This document shows positions 10,043-19,300 of a DNA stretch of 39,895 bases, one piece after another. The stretch lies in contig JAGXGG010000014.1 of the NCBI GenBank assembly GCA_024636855.1, positions 1-39,895 of the forward strand, given 5' to 3'. Source of the stretch: Ignavibacteriota bacterium (GTDB lineage Bacteria; Bacteroidota; Ignavibacteria; Kapaibacteriales; UBA2268). Position 1 is the stretch's first letter. Every line of letters starts with the position of its first letter. Under the pieces are notes generated by a model. That model worked only from the letters and a program-made list of their open reading frames with translations. It was not told the DNA's origin and ran no database searches. A program made the translations under genes and the position numbers.

Positions 10043-10454
10043 TTACTGTACCTAAGTATTTATTCTCGAGCTCGTGCATAGCGGCTCTATCTTCGTCCGC
10101 ATGATCGTCGTATCCTAGTAGATGTAGCACGCCGTGAGCGGCTAATCTGAGTAATTCGGACTCATGGGTTACGTTGTATTCTTTCGAGTTCTCTAGCGCT
10201 GTTTCTACGCCAATTATTATTTCAGCTTCTTTCTCATCTTCGTCCAATACGAATGTAATAACATCTGTCGGATAATCGTGATTAAGATACTCTTTATTTA
10301 TTTCGTGTATGTCTTTATCATTGACGTATATAAGATTAATAAGTGCAGACTCTATCTTATAATCAGTGAATATATTATTCACCAACTGAGTTGTTTTTGA
10401 CTCAGGGATAATTCCAAATTCCCCTTCGTCTAATATATTTATCTCTATTGCCAT
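10035..10454 (-). CDS. ybeY: Endoribonuclease YbeY (16S rRNA 3'-end maturation)
   Basis: 139 aa, UPF0054 family. YbeY is a single-strand-specific metallo-endoribonuclease needed for 16S rRNA 3' processing and ribosome quality control. The zinc site is visible as HGVLHLLGYDDH, with His107, His111 and His118. The usual motif is H-x3-H-x5-H; here an extra Asp makes the second spacing x6. Further support comes from the upstream NHDYPTDVITFVL segment (usual form 'T DVLSF') and the C-terminal acidic helix EDRAAMHELE. It sits between an unknown 146-aa gene (4-nt gap) and a DUF494 gene (8-nt overlap), so all three are probably one transcript. Confidence 0.92.
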   Translation of the reverse strand: MAIEINILDEGEFGIIPESKTTQLVNNIFTDYKIESALINLIYVNDKDIHEINKEYLNHDYPTDVITFVLDEDEKEAEIIIGVETALENSKEYNVTHESELLRLAAHGVLHLLGYDDHADEDRAAMHELENKYLGTVNE

Positions 10455-10458
10455 TAAT

Positions 10459-10899
10459 TTAAAGGATTGATTCTGCTAAGGAAAGTTGCATAGCAGCTAA
10501 TAAAATAGCAGGGTCTAGTTCAGTTATATTCGATTTCAATATTGCTTTATCAATATTAGAGAAAAGCGAACAACTACTATTACTACCGATTACTAGACAA
10601 GAGACTCTCTCTTCTTCTGCACGAACGAAGATAACTTCGTCAGGTTCGAATAGCAAAAATCCTGTTAGTCCGTGTAGCTCAAAGTAGCCGTGCTTAGTTT
10701 GAACAGAAACTAATACACCAGTCTCATCTTTCTGAGGCGAAATTTGAGTTTTATTGTAAATTGTAAATACTACGGACTGGTTAGTCTCACTGTTTTTTAG
10801 TGTCCATGTCCAAGTATCTGAAGTACCTTTGTGATTAACCCCCAATGTCTCGGAGATTCTTTCAATGTCTTCATTTGTAAAATTGAAACTCATATTCAT
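10459..10899 (-). CDS. Hypothetical protein, first gene of the ybeY operon
   Basis: 146 aa, not recognised. It has no signal peptide or membrane segment and looks cytoplasmic. The N-terminus (NFTNEDIERISETLG) is helical and polar. The middle alternates hydrophobic and polar residues as in beta strands (VVFTIYNKTQI, GVLVSVQTKHGYFELHG, EVIFVRAEEERVSCLVIG). The end is helical (LDPAILLAAMQLSLAES). Two in-frame ATGs lie six bases apart (MNM); the first is used here and neither has a clear ribosome binding site. Four bases separate it from ybeY, so a job linked to RNA or translation is possible, but only from context. Confidence 0.65.
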   Translation of the reverse strand: MNMSFNFTNEDIERISETLGVNHKGTSDTWTWTLKNSETNQSVVFTIYNKTQISPQKDETGVLVSVQTKHGYFELHGLTGFLLFEPDEVIFVRAEEERVSCLVIGSNSSCSLFSNIDKAILKSNITELDPAILLAAMQLSLAESIL

Positions 10900-11018
10900 A
10901 TATTATTTAATTGAAAAGTCGGAATACATACTGATACTAAAATAGAAAATAAATACAAATTATTGTAAATAAAAGGCAAACTATTGTTAATTTTAAAAAA
11001 CAAAAAATATATGACTTC

Positions 11019-11813
11019 ATGATTTCTATTAAAAATCTACATAAAAGCTTCGGTGATAAGCACGTACTCAGTGGTATAAATATAGATGTTGAAAACGGTT
11101 CAACTCATTGTATCATAGGTAAATCTGGCTCTGGGAAAAGTGTACTTCTCAAACATATAGTTGGTTTACTCAAGCCAGATAAAGGCGAAATATACGTAGA
11201 TGACAAAGAAATAGAAACTTTGAGCTACAAAGAATTGTTTGAGATTCGTAAAAGTATGGGATTCGTATTCCAAGGTGCAGCACTTTTCGATTCGTATAAT
11301 GTGTACGAGAATATAATAATTGGTCTATACGAACACGGCGAAAGGGACTCTAAAGTCCTAGACGATACTGCGGTCAAAGTGCTCTCATCCGTTGGTTTAC
11401 TTCCTCCTATAGAAGAGCGAGAAACCGCCAATTTCTTGAAAGAGTGGGAGATATTGAAAACGAAAAAGCCGTCTGACTTATCGGGTGGAATGCGGAAAAG
11501 AGTAGGTGTTGCTCGAGCTCTAGTGGGCGACCCTCAATATATATTCTACGATGAGCCAACAACAGGACTAGACCCTGTTACTTCGGAGCAAATAGACGAT
11601 TTGGTAAAAGAAATAGGTAAATCTTTGGGTGTTACTTCGATTGTGATTACTCACGATATGTTTTCTGTATTCCGAGTTGCAGATCGGGTATCGATGCTAC
11701 ACGATGGTATAGTCAGATTTGAAGGGAATGTACAAGAGTTGAAAGATTCAAAAGATGAAGTTGTAAGTGAATTCATCGAAAGGTTCCGTTTAGAGGGCGA
11801 ATTTAACTCCTAA
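11019..11813 (+). CDS. mlaF: ABC transporter ATPase, MlaF/Mkl-like
   Basis: 264 aa. Walker A is GKSGSGKS (34-41), the Q-loop is at FVFQG (about 85), the signature is LSGGM (154-158), Walker B is IFYDEP (175-180), and the H-loop is in VITHD. The 'GxxFQGAALFDSxxVxENI' stretch and the 'TGLDPVTS' D-loop are typical of the MlaF/Ttg2A/Mkl branch, which drives phospholipid or other lipid movement between inner and outer membranes with a MlaE permease and an MCE protein. Neither partner is in the window, so it must pair with subunits encoded elsewhere. The start at 11019 is firm because an ATG eight bases upstream stops after three codons. Its last 24 nt overlap the end of a convergent outer-membrane protein gene. 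Confidence 0.82.
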   Translation: MISIKNLHKSFGDKHVLSGINIDVENGSTHCIIGKSGSGKSVLLKHIVGLLKPDKGEIYVDDKEIETLSYKELFEIRKSMGFVFQGAALFDSYNVYENIIIGLYEHGERDSKVLDDTAVKVLSSVGLLPPIEERETANFLKEWEILKTKKPSDLSGGMRKRVGVARALVGDPQYIFYDEPTTGLDPVTSEQIDDLVKEIGKSLGVTSIVITHDMFSVFRVADRVSMLHDGIVRFEGNVQELKDSKDEVVSEFIERFRLEGEFNS

Positions 11814-12671
11814 TTTTACTCCTCTCTGAGTGAGTACTTCGCTCCCTTTGAAAGGCCAGTAACTGTTTCTACTCCTTCCTTCATAGATCAAATATGAGAT
11901 TCCAGTCTTATAAATATGATAGATTAGTGGATAGTAGGCACCAAATTGTGATATAAAATACTCGTGAAATAAATCAGGAGTACGTTGCAATAGGTTCTCT
12001 ATTACCCAAGAGCCGCTCCACTCTACAAATTGGAAATTAGACCATATTACGTTGTGTTGATATTTGAGCTCTAAGCTGGTGACTCCCTCACCGAATACAT
12101 ACATCAGCCCGGAAGTATAAGCCATCCCGAAGTTTGTTTCTGTTTCGAATTCGTAAAGTAAGCGATTGTCTCTGTCGCTGTAAGTAAAGTTTTCTATATC
12201 TGATTGGACTTGCATTATCGAGCTACTATGCGAAAATAAAAATTTATTTCCTTTTTCCTCTCCTATACCGAATCCGTTATTGTATGTGCCTCCGTACCGA
12301 TACAATTCTGATTTGATAGTGAAATCGCTAACTCCTGATGGTTTGAACCTAGATGAAGAATTACCAAAAAATGCTCGTTCTGAGCTGAAGTACAACAGCC
12401 CATTTTTTGATAATCTTTTATCATATCTGAAGAAGCCATACTGTATTTCTGTGGAGTAATTGTCCTCGAATGAGCTACCAAAATCTGAGTGAAAAGTCGT
12501 CCACTCAGGGCCGTAACTAAGCTCAACTAACGGAATGTTTATATTCTCTTCAGTATTGAAATATCGTGAGATAATATCACCAATGCTTTCTTCTTCCTCT
12601 GACCAACTATTAGTTGATAAAAGAAAGAAGAATGCAAGAGGAAGTATAAATTTGTTGGGTCTTATACTCAT
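11790..12671 (-). CDS. Outer-membrane protein, paralogue of its upstream neighbour
   Basis: 293 aa with a signal peptide (about residues 1-24, ending NSWS-EE). The body has alternating hydrophobic/aromatic strands and ends in VKLGVKFAL, consistent with a membrane beta-barrel. It aligns with the neighbouring 312-aa protein at several places: LSYGPEW against LEYGMNE, NGLLYFSSERAFFG against TGLLKYSFSSLFFG, YKTGISYLIYEGRSRNSYWP against VKNGISYGFHRIRENNMNWP, and matching C-termini. The pair therefore arose by duplication. Its ATG shares one base with the stop of the upstream gene (TAATG), indicating coupled translation. I do not recognise the family, and the function is unknown. Confidence 0.7.
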   Translation of the reverse strand: MSIRPNKFILPLAFFFLLSTNSWSEEEESIGDIISRYFNTEENINIPLVELSYGPEWTTFHSDFGSSFEDNYSTEIQYGFFRYDKRLSKNGLLYFSSERAFFGNSSSRFKPSGVSDFTIKSELYRYGGTYNNGFGIGEEKGNKFLFSHSSSIMQVQSDIENFTYSDRDNRLLYEFETETNFGMAYTSGLMYVFGEGVTSLELKYQHNVIWSNFQFVEWSGSWVIENLLQRTPDLFHEYFISQFGAYYPLIYHIYKTGISYLIYEGRSRNSYWPFKGSEVLTQRGVKLGVKFAL

Positions 12672-13609
12672 TAGAAAATAAAGCTAACACCTATGTTGAA
12701 ATTTCTTTGGAATAGGGGAGGAGCGGTGTTCGAAGGCCAATTCATATTGTTCTCACGAATCCTGTGGAATCCATAAGAGATACCATTTTTTACTACAAAA
12801 TATAATATAGGTACAAGTGTAGGTGAAGTCTTTTTCACTCTATTAACGAAGTAGCTTGCTATACCTTGAGTAGTTCCTTCTATTAATTTACCCAAAGACC
12901 AATGCCAAAATAGGAAACGAGGCATAATTAAATTCTCGCTATAAGTAGCTGTGATTCCTATATTCTCTATTAATCTTACCTTTATTCCTGATTCGAATGT
13001 CTCTCCAAATCGAATACCGTCATCCATCACTTTTATTCTATCTATTTGGTTAGCATCAACTATTCCATTTGGATTAGTAAAGTCTAATGAGTTCCAAGAG
13101 AGCCCAGTACCATGGGTCAATAGAATCTGGAAATTACCGCTTATAGTGTAGCCATATCCACTGCTTGATAACATACCGAATGATAAAACTTTACTGTTCA
13201 ATGTTTGGTCTTCAATTATTTCGTCTATGTCGCCTAGTGATTGTCCAAAGAAAAGTGAACTAAACGAATATTTCAGTAAACCAGTACCTGCTACGGTTTC
13301 ACCATAATTGGCAAACCCAATTTTACCCATAAACCTGTTATTAGGGTTGAACTCAGTACTAAATGCATCTTCGTTATAAAAGGCTTCGTTCATACCATAT
13401 TCTAGTTCAATTGTAGGTCTTTTCAAATCGCTGTATGAATCCATACTCCAAAAATCGAAATCCCATTCCCTATATGCAGCCGAATCTAATGGCTCATTTT
13501 TATCAGAATACGTTGTAGTAACTTTGATATTATACTCTTTAGTTACAGTTGAATCTTGAGCATTTACAGTTATTGCTGCAATTAATAAAAATAGTAAATA
13601 CTTGTACAT
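12671..13609 (-). CDS. Outer-membrane protein, paralogue of its downstream neighbour
   Basis: 312 aa with a clear signal peptide (MYKYLLFLLIAAITVNAQ, cleavage after NAQ or just before). The mature part is rich in aromatic, strand-like segments and ends in FNIGVSFIF, with the terminal Phe typical of assembled outer-membrane barrels. It is a distant paralogue of the next gene downstream. It lies 19 nt after the stop of the Omp85-family gene on the same strand, so one transcript probably carries the Omp85 protein and both barrels. A plausible reading is that the Omp85 protein helps insert these two clients, but this rests only on position. The family is not recognised. Confidence 0.7.
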   Translation of the reverse strand: MYKYLLFLLIAAITVNAQDSTVTKEYNIKVTTTYSDKNEPLDSAAYREWDFDFWSMDSYSDLKRPTIELEYGMNEAFYNEDAFSTEFNPNNRFMGKIGFANYGETVAGTGLLKYSFSSLFFGQSLGDIDEIIEDQTLNSKVLSFGMLSSSGYGYTISGNFQILLTHGTGLSWNSLDFTNPNGIVDANQIDRIKVMDDGIRFGETFESGIKVRLIENIGITATYSENLIMPRFLFWHWSLGKLIEGTTQGIASYFVNRVKKTSPTLVPILYFVVKNGISYGFHRIRENNMNWPSNTAPPLFQRNFNIGVSFIF

Positions 13610-13628
13610 ATAAACTCCTAATAATTTG

Positions 13629-15857
13629 TTAGAATGTATGACCTAATCCAATGTGAAATAGAATATCTGAAAAAGGATCGTCAATTCCATTGGGGTCGTA
13701 AATTGGTGTAGCAATATCAAACCTCAAAGGACCAACAGGTGTAAAATATCTAATCCCAGCACCTATAGAAACGGCTAAAGTACTGAAAAAGTTACTTGAT
13801 TTGGTGTCGGATCTAGTATCATTTACTAACCAATCATAAGAATTACCGACATCAGCAAAAGCAACAAGTCCAAGACTTTCTATTTGATCTGCCAGAAAAT
13901 CTCCAAAGTACTCTGGTCTTTTGAATTTGTATCTGAATTCGAGTGAGGACTCTATCAAACTAGTTGACCCAACAAAATTTTCTAAAAATCCGATCAAATT
14001 GTTTTTCACTATACTAGAGTCCTGAGTTGGATGGTATCGTAGCTTTCTAGAGGCCCAACCTCGAACAGAGTTTGCACCACCAGCGAAAAATTGTCTATCG
14101 AATGGAACATAATATTCACTATTGAAATCTAAGAAAATATGCCCAGCACTGATTTTGAAAGCAGTTGTGAGCTGACTAGACAAACTAAAGTAATTGTATA
14201 TTTTAACCTGTGTCCTTATATAATTCGAAAGCACATTAGCAATGGGAAACTCCACAGAAGTATTGAGATAATAGCCTTTCGTAGGGTTTATAGGGTTATC
14301 TCTCTTGTCTCCAACAGCCCTGAAACTCATAGTGGCAAGAGTAATGAATTTATCATAGTCTTGAAGACTAGAATAGATAATTAATGCTTGAGCTATATCA
14401 TTTGTCAAAGTGGTATCTTGATTCAAGATATTGTCCAAACCGGACGGTTTTTCACTTTCAAAGTTCAAATCTACATATATACTATTGATTAACGTATAGT
14501 ATGGTAATCGGATTTGGAAAGTAAAAGGCCACGAAAAAGTATTGAGAGTGAAATTATTTAAAATATTACGAACGGCAAATTGTGGATTAGTACTCGCTCC
14601 AACGTTCCAATTCCAGAGTGCAAAAATATACGGTTGGTCAAACTTTATACCCGCTTGATACTCATATTCCAATAAGTTTTGATACTCATTAGTGCTATTT
14701 CCCGAGCCAATGAACCGGCTTATATCGCGTGCAAATATTTTTCCGTATAACCTGAATTTCTGAGCTGCTCCGAATATGTTCTTATGTCCATAACCTGCCT
14801 CAATACCGGCATTCGTAGTCTCATTGAATACAGTTCTATTTACAAAAGGGCTGACTTCCCAATCTTGCTGGTTATTATATACAAGACTTACTTTTACATT
14901 GACTATAGAATCACTGGTTGTAGAATCAGAAATATAGCTGATAGAAGCATTTTCGAACACGCCTAAAGATAAAAAGTTGATACGCGATTGTAGCTCGTCT
15001 CGCTTGCTATAGTAATCACCAGAGTTGAAAGCAAGCTGCATAACCCGCATATTATATGATACAGGAGGTTGGTCGTTTCGAATATCTACAATTTCTATTT
15101 GACCTATTTTTTTTCTTTTTCCTAATATATACTCGATAACTACGCTGTCGGATTTGGTCTCGTCATTTATGTATATTACAGGTCGGCTACTTTTTATGTA
15201 TAGAAATCCATTATTCTCGAGAATAGAAGTTACTTCGTTATATTCTTGTTCAATTTTTTGTTCAGAGTAGTAATCGCCGGAGTGGTCAGTTAGTGCGTTG
15301 TTGATTTTGTCTGTTACTTCTTGGTCTATACTGTCTAACCCAAGATAAGTAACGGTTGATATTCTGTATCTTTCACCTTCTTTTATGTAGAAAGCTAATA
15401 CATTTTCTTCTGTAGTACTATCTGGAAATATGTTATAGCTTATTTGTGATAGATGGTATCCGTTATTCTTATAGTACGATTCTAATGATTTCAAATCTTC
15501 TAATACTACTTTCTCATCGTAAATACGTCTTTCATTTTCAAACCAACGGATATTTTTCTCTATGGTCTCCATTGCCAATTTGGGAGTATGAGGGTTTTTC
15601 TCGCCTTCCCAATAATACATAAGCATAAGTGAGTGGAGTATCCCGATATTCGTAGGGCGGCTTTTGACTTTATTTATTAACTCAGCATCTGTGAAATCGT
15701 TATTCCCAATAAACTCTAGTCTATTTATCTCATAACCATAAGGAACAAACTTACTAGTATAAAGTCCTTTATTCTCTAGTTCGTCTGCTTTGATATTAGT
15801 CAATGAGCATATTATTACTATCGCAAATAATATAAGTCTATTGGGAATAAAGTGCAT
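13629..15857 (-). CDS. Omp85-superfamily assembly protein (BamA/TamA-like)
   Basis: 742 aa. A signal peptide (ends IKA-DE) precedes at least two or three POTRA-like units (EINRLEFIGNNDFTDAEL, IKEGERYRISTVTYLG, KKIGQIEIVDI). The C-terminal half is a 16-strand-type surface-antigen barrel. The conserved lid-loop motif appears as GGANSVRGWASRKL, and the protein ends FRFDIATP-like (LRFDIATPIYDPNG) then GHTF with a terminal Phe. Known: Omp85 proteins insert barrels or move proteins at the outer membrane. The short POTRA set suggests TamA-like rather than the five-POTRA BamA. An N-terminal stretch around residues 65-130 does not look like a standard POTRA. The gene heads a probable operon with two paralogous barrel proteins. 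Confidence 0.85.
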   Translation of the reverse strand: MHFIPNRLILFAIVIICSLTNIKADELENKGLYTSKFVPYGYEINRLEFIGNNDFTDAELINKVKSRPTNIGILHSLMLMYYWEGEKNPHTPKLAMETIEKNIRWFENERRIYDEKVVLEDLKSLESYYKNNGYHLSQISYNIFPDSTTEENVLAFYIKEGERYRISTVTYLGLDSIDQEVTDKINNALTDHSGDYYSEQKIEQEYNEVTSILENNGFLYIKSSRPVIYINDETKSDSVVIEYILGKRKKIGQIEIVDIRNDQPPVSYNMRVMQLAFNSGDYYSKRDELQSRINFLSLGVFENASISYISDSTTSDSIVNVKVSLVYNNQQDWEVSPFVNRTVFNETTNAGIEAGYGHKNIFGAAQKFRLYGKIFARDISRFIGSGNSTNEYQNLLEYEYQAGIKFDQPYIFALWNWNVGASTNPQFAVRNILNNFTLNTFSWPFTFQIRLPYYTLINSIYVDLNFESEKPSGLDNILNQDTTLTNDIAQALIIYSSLQDYDKFITLATMSFRAVGDKRDNPINPTKGYYLNTSVEFPIANVLSNYIRTQVKIYNYFSLSSQLTTAFKISAGHIFLDFNSEYYVPFDRQFFAGGANSVRGWASRKLRYHPTQDSSIVKNNLIGFLENFVGSTSLIESSLEFRYKFKRPEYFGDFLADQIESLGLVAFADVGNSYDWLVNDTRSDTKSSNFFSTLAVSIGAGIRYFTPVGPLRFDIATPIYDPNGIDDPFSDILFHIGLGHTF

Positions 15858-15918
15858 TATGATTCGACATCTTTTTTTAAAATATGATGTTTCTCTCTTC
15901 TCTTTTATGAGTTATTTT

Positions 15919-16158
15919 CTACTTGTACTGTTCTTCTTCGTCGTCATCATAGAAGTAATCTTCTTCGATCATATCTTCGTACTCAGACCACAAATCTTCC
16001 ATACTTTCAATTAACTCATCGGTATCTTCTAATTCGATTATATTGTCCAATACTTGTTGTGGGCAACCTGATCGATTAGCGTAATCCCAGAGCTCATCTT
16101 TTGTAGCTGGAAATGGTGCATCTTCTAATGTTTTTGCTAGTTCTGGTGTCCAAAACAT
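15919..16158 (-). CDS. DUF2795 family small acidic protein
   Basis: 79 aa. The first 40 residues (FWTPELAKTLEDAPFPATKDELWDYA then NRSGCPQQVLDNI) match the DUF2795 pattern 'LE..PFPATKDELI.YA...G.P.EVL', familiar from short proteins of Bacteroidota and relatives. The tail is very acidic (DDDEEE). No function is established for the family. A ribosome binding site AGGAG lies 14 nt before the ATG. It is 61 nt upstream of the Omp85 gene on the same strand and could be cotranscribed. A 6-bp inverted repeat lies in its promoter region. Confidence 0.8.
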   Translation of the reverse strand: MFWTPELAKTLEDAPFPATKDELWDYANRSGCPQQVLDNIIELEDTDELIESMEDLWSEYEDMIEEDYFYDDDEEEQYK

Positions 16159-16198
16159 AACCTGACACTCCTAAATTTGATTTAATTAATTTAATACT

Positions 16199-16215
16199 AT
16201 TACGTTAAGCGTAAT
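16199..16215. promoter_or_regulatory. Inverted repeat upstream of the DUF2795 gene, possible operator
   Basis: ATTACG-TTAAG-CGTAAT is a perfect 6-bp inverted repeat with a 5-nt spacer, about 40 nt upstream of the DUF2795 start codon. It could be a regulator site or chance in AT-rich DNA. No regulator gene is adjacent. Confidence 0.3.
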
Positions 16216-16280
16216 CCAATTTTTCGCAATATCCTAAAAATTGACTTAATAACAAGAAAAATATTACATAATTTGTGCCA

Positions 16281-16317
16281 AAATATAAAAAAAGGCGTTT
16301 ACCGAAGTAAACGCCTT
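16281..16317 (-). terminator. Intrinsic terminator of the DUF2723 gene, UUCG tetraloop
   Basis: Read on the reverse strand, an 11-bp stem (16307-16317 with 16292-16302) is closed by a C(TTCG)G tetraloop, an unusually stable loop, and followed by a T-rich tract. It begins 27 nt after the stop codon. Confidence 0.92.
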
Positions 16318-16343
16318 GTAATTAGACTCTTTGAACTGCTTTA

Positions 16344-19300
16344 TTAATTGCCAGTTGGGGCATTTTGAGCTGCTATAGTATCACTACTCGATTTTTGTTG
16401 TATTTCGATATAACGTCTATTCAACAATGCACCCAAAGTATTACTTACTTGAGTATTATCTGAACTGTATGTAGCCATTTTGTCTTGTATCAACTTCATA
16501 GCTTCTGCATTTTTGCCTTCATACTCTAGCTTAGCAATCTCAAGCTCATCTATAGTTACTAATGCATCTATTAGGTTAGAACGTACTCTCTCGTATTGAG
16601 ATTCATAACCTTGGCGTCCTCGCATTTGTTCTTCGAGTACTTCGACCTTGCCTTTTAGCTTATTAGTTACGTCTATCGCACCTTGGTAATCTCCCATAAC
16701 TTTGTATAACTCAGCTGAGTATCTATGAGGACCTAAGTAGCGGTTACCCACTTCATATTGAACTATATCAGGTCTCAGATTCTCATTAGTTATTATCTTG
16801 TTTGCTCTTTCTACACCTAGCTTAGCATATATCTTAGCTTGATCTTTTGCTCCTGCATCACTATAGAGTTGTGACATTCTATACAGCATGTCATATTCCA
16901 TAGGGAATACAGTAGGAGAGATGTTCTTATTCATCAAATCAAGAGTAGCTATTGCTTTATCATTATCATTTCTCATCGAGATATAAGAAGTAGCTAGCAT
17001 AGTGTATAGTTGTCTGTAACTGTTCATCAATCTTCTATGAACTGGATCAAAGTAAACTCCAGGATCGTTCAGATTTCTCATCTTGAATTCTCTCTTAGGT
17101 GTTTTACTGTATTCATCAGTATTGTTTACATTCAGTAATATCTCAGCCATAACATCTATATTTATTTTATCACCTACAGATGTTTTTTGTGGTACTGGAC
17201 ATACTCTCATTAGCATACCTTCATAACGGAAGAATTCTTCCAGTCCAGCATAAGCATCGGGACCTACTGTAGTCGAGAAATATATTGGTTTTTCAAATTT
17301 CAATTGTTCAAGTATATCTCTTATCAGTTTGTCTTGTACTCTGAATAGGTACATTTGTTTTCCACCTTGCTCTCCGTAATCCTGACCTTTGAATATTGCT
17401 TTGAATGTACCTCTAGCAAGAATATCTTGATCGTCAGTATATTTGGCCAATATTTCACGTTTAACTGGTATTTCCAAATTGAATGCTTCACCAAAATCAT
17501 AGCTTAATGCTCTTGGGTCTATTTCATCAACAAGTAAGCTCTCGTCAGGGAATGTAAGAGGTATTTTATCTGCTCCCCAAGGCTGCATATTTTTTAATTG
17601 ATATACATACCATAGCGTATTACCTAGTGATAAGTTCACTATTCTTACATCTCTTCTTACACCCATTACATCTTGTATATACCAAACTGGGAAAGTGTCA
17701 TTATCACCATTCGTGAAGATAATAGCTCCTTCCTCTGCTGATTGTAAGAGGTTATATGAATAATCGAATGGAAGGTAATTGCCAGTTCTATCATGAGTAT
17801 TCCAACCACCTACAGCCATATTAACTGGTACTAGAATAGTAGAAACTCCTACTATAGCACCTGCTATACCGGCTTGTACTTTCTTCTTACTCAAATTCAT
17901 AATTAGTGAGTAAACACCAATACCTATCCACATACACCACATCATAAATGAACCAGTGTAGAAATAGTCTCTTTCCCTCGGTTGTGGGTCTTGCTGTTGC
18001 TGTGCCACTGCTGCTAATACTCCCATCATTAGGAATATAACCAAATGTAGTACTGCCATTCTTCTATCTTCTTTGAAATGGAAGAAGAAACCTATAAGTC
18101 CGAATATTAGTGGTAGAGCAAAGAATCGAATTGGGAATTCACTTGCATATCCATTCAGATCGTTTAGTACTTCAATCTCTGGGTTAGTCTTATCTAAAAA
18201 TGCTACTCCAGCATCTTGCTCATCTGAGTTTTTCCCAATGAAATTCCATCCGAAATATCGCCAGTACATGTGACCCATCTGATATTTCCAGAGGTAAGCC
18301 ATCTCACCACCGAAATTAACTTTATTCCAAACTGGTTTAGTTACTGCTTGACCATCACTTGTTTCTACTCTTTCTCTAGAAGGTGGATACCATTCACCAT
18401 ATATATATTCACCATTGGCATCTTTAGAGAGATAATTCCTTGTAAATCTTTCTTCTGTCTTTATCCTTCTAGGCCAACTAGCATCATCACCATATTGCTC
18501 ACGTCCCAAATACGAAGCTAAATCACCAAACTCTTTAGGTGAATTCTCATTCATTGGAGGGTTTGCATTAGAACGTAGTAATATCTGAGTATATGTTGTG
18601 TATCCCAATAAAACAAGTACTACAGCACCAGAAGCCAACATTACCATTTGTTTTTTGTTTTTCATAGACCAAATAAATAGACCAATAGATCCAAACACGA
18701 ATAATAATGCAATGATTATCAAGGCAGTACTGTCGTTTACATTGTACTGATGTACTTCATTTCTACCAGGAGAGTGGCCTGCTAATAGAGCTGGAATCCA
18801 TTTGACAATAAAAGGATATATAATAAAGAAAATTACTAATGATAATATTCCAGTGATCATAAGACCACCAAAAGTTGTTTTATATTTTCTTAAGTAAACC
18901 AAGAAAACTATAGAGAAAATAGCTAATATTGGTAATAAATGCACACCAGTAGAAAGCCCTATCAGATATGCTATTAGTAATAAAAAGCGTTCATGTCCAG
19001 GATTGTCAGCTTCTTCGTTCCATCTCATCATCAAATAAATGATAATAGAAACGAACAAAGTGGACATAGCATAAACTTCGGATTCTACAGCGTTGAACCA
19101 GAATGTATCACTGAATGTGAATGCTGCAGCTCCTACAAAAGCAGAACCATAAACAGCTAATGCATCACCAAATGAAGAAATTGCTTCTTTTCTAAAATTC
19201 TTTATCGCCATTACAGTTATTAGATAAAGAAATAATACAGCAAAAGCACTACTTGTAGCAGAAGCCATATTGATTTTCCATCCTGGATCTCCAAATGGTA

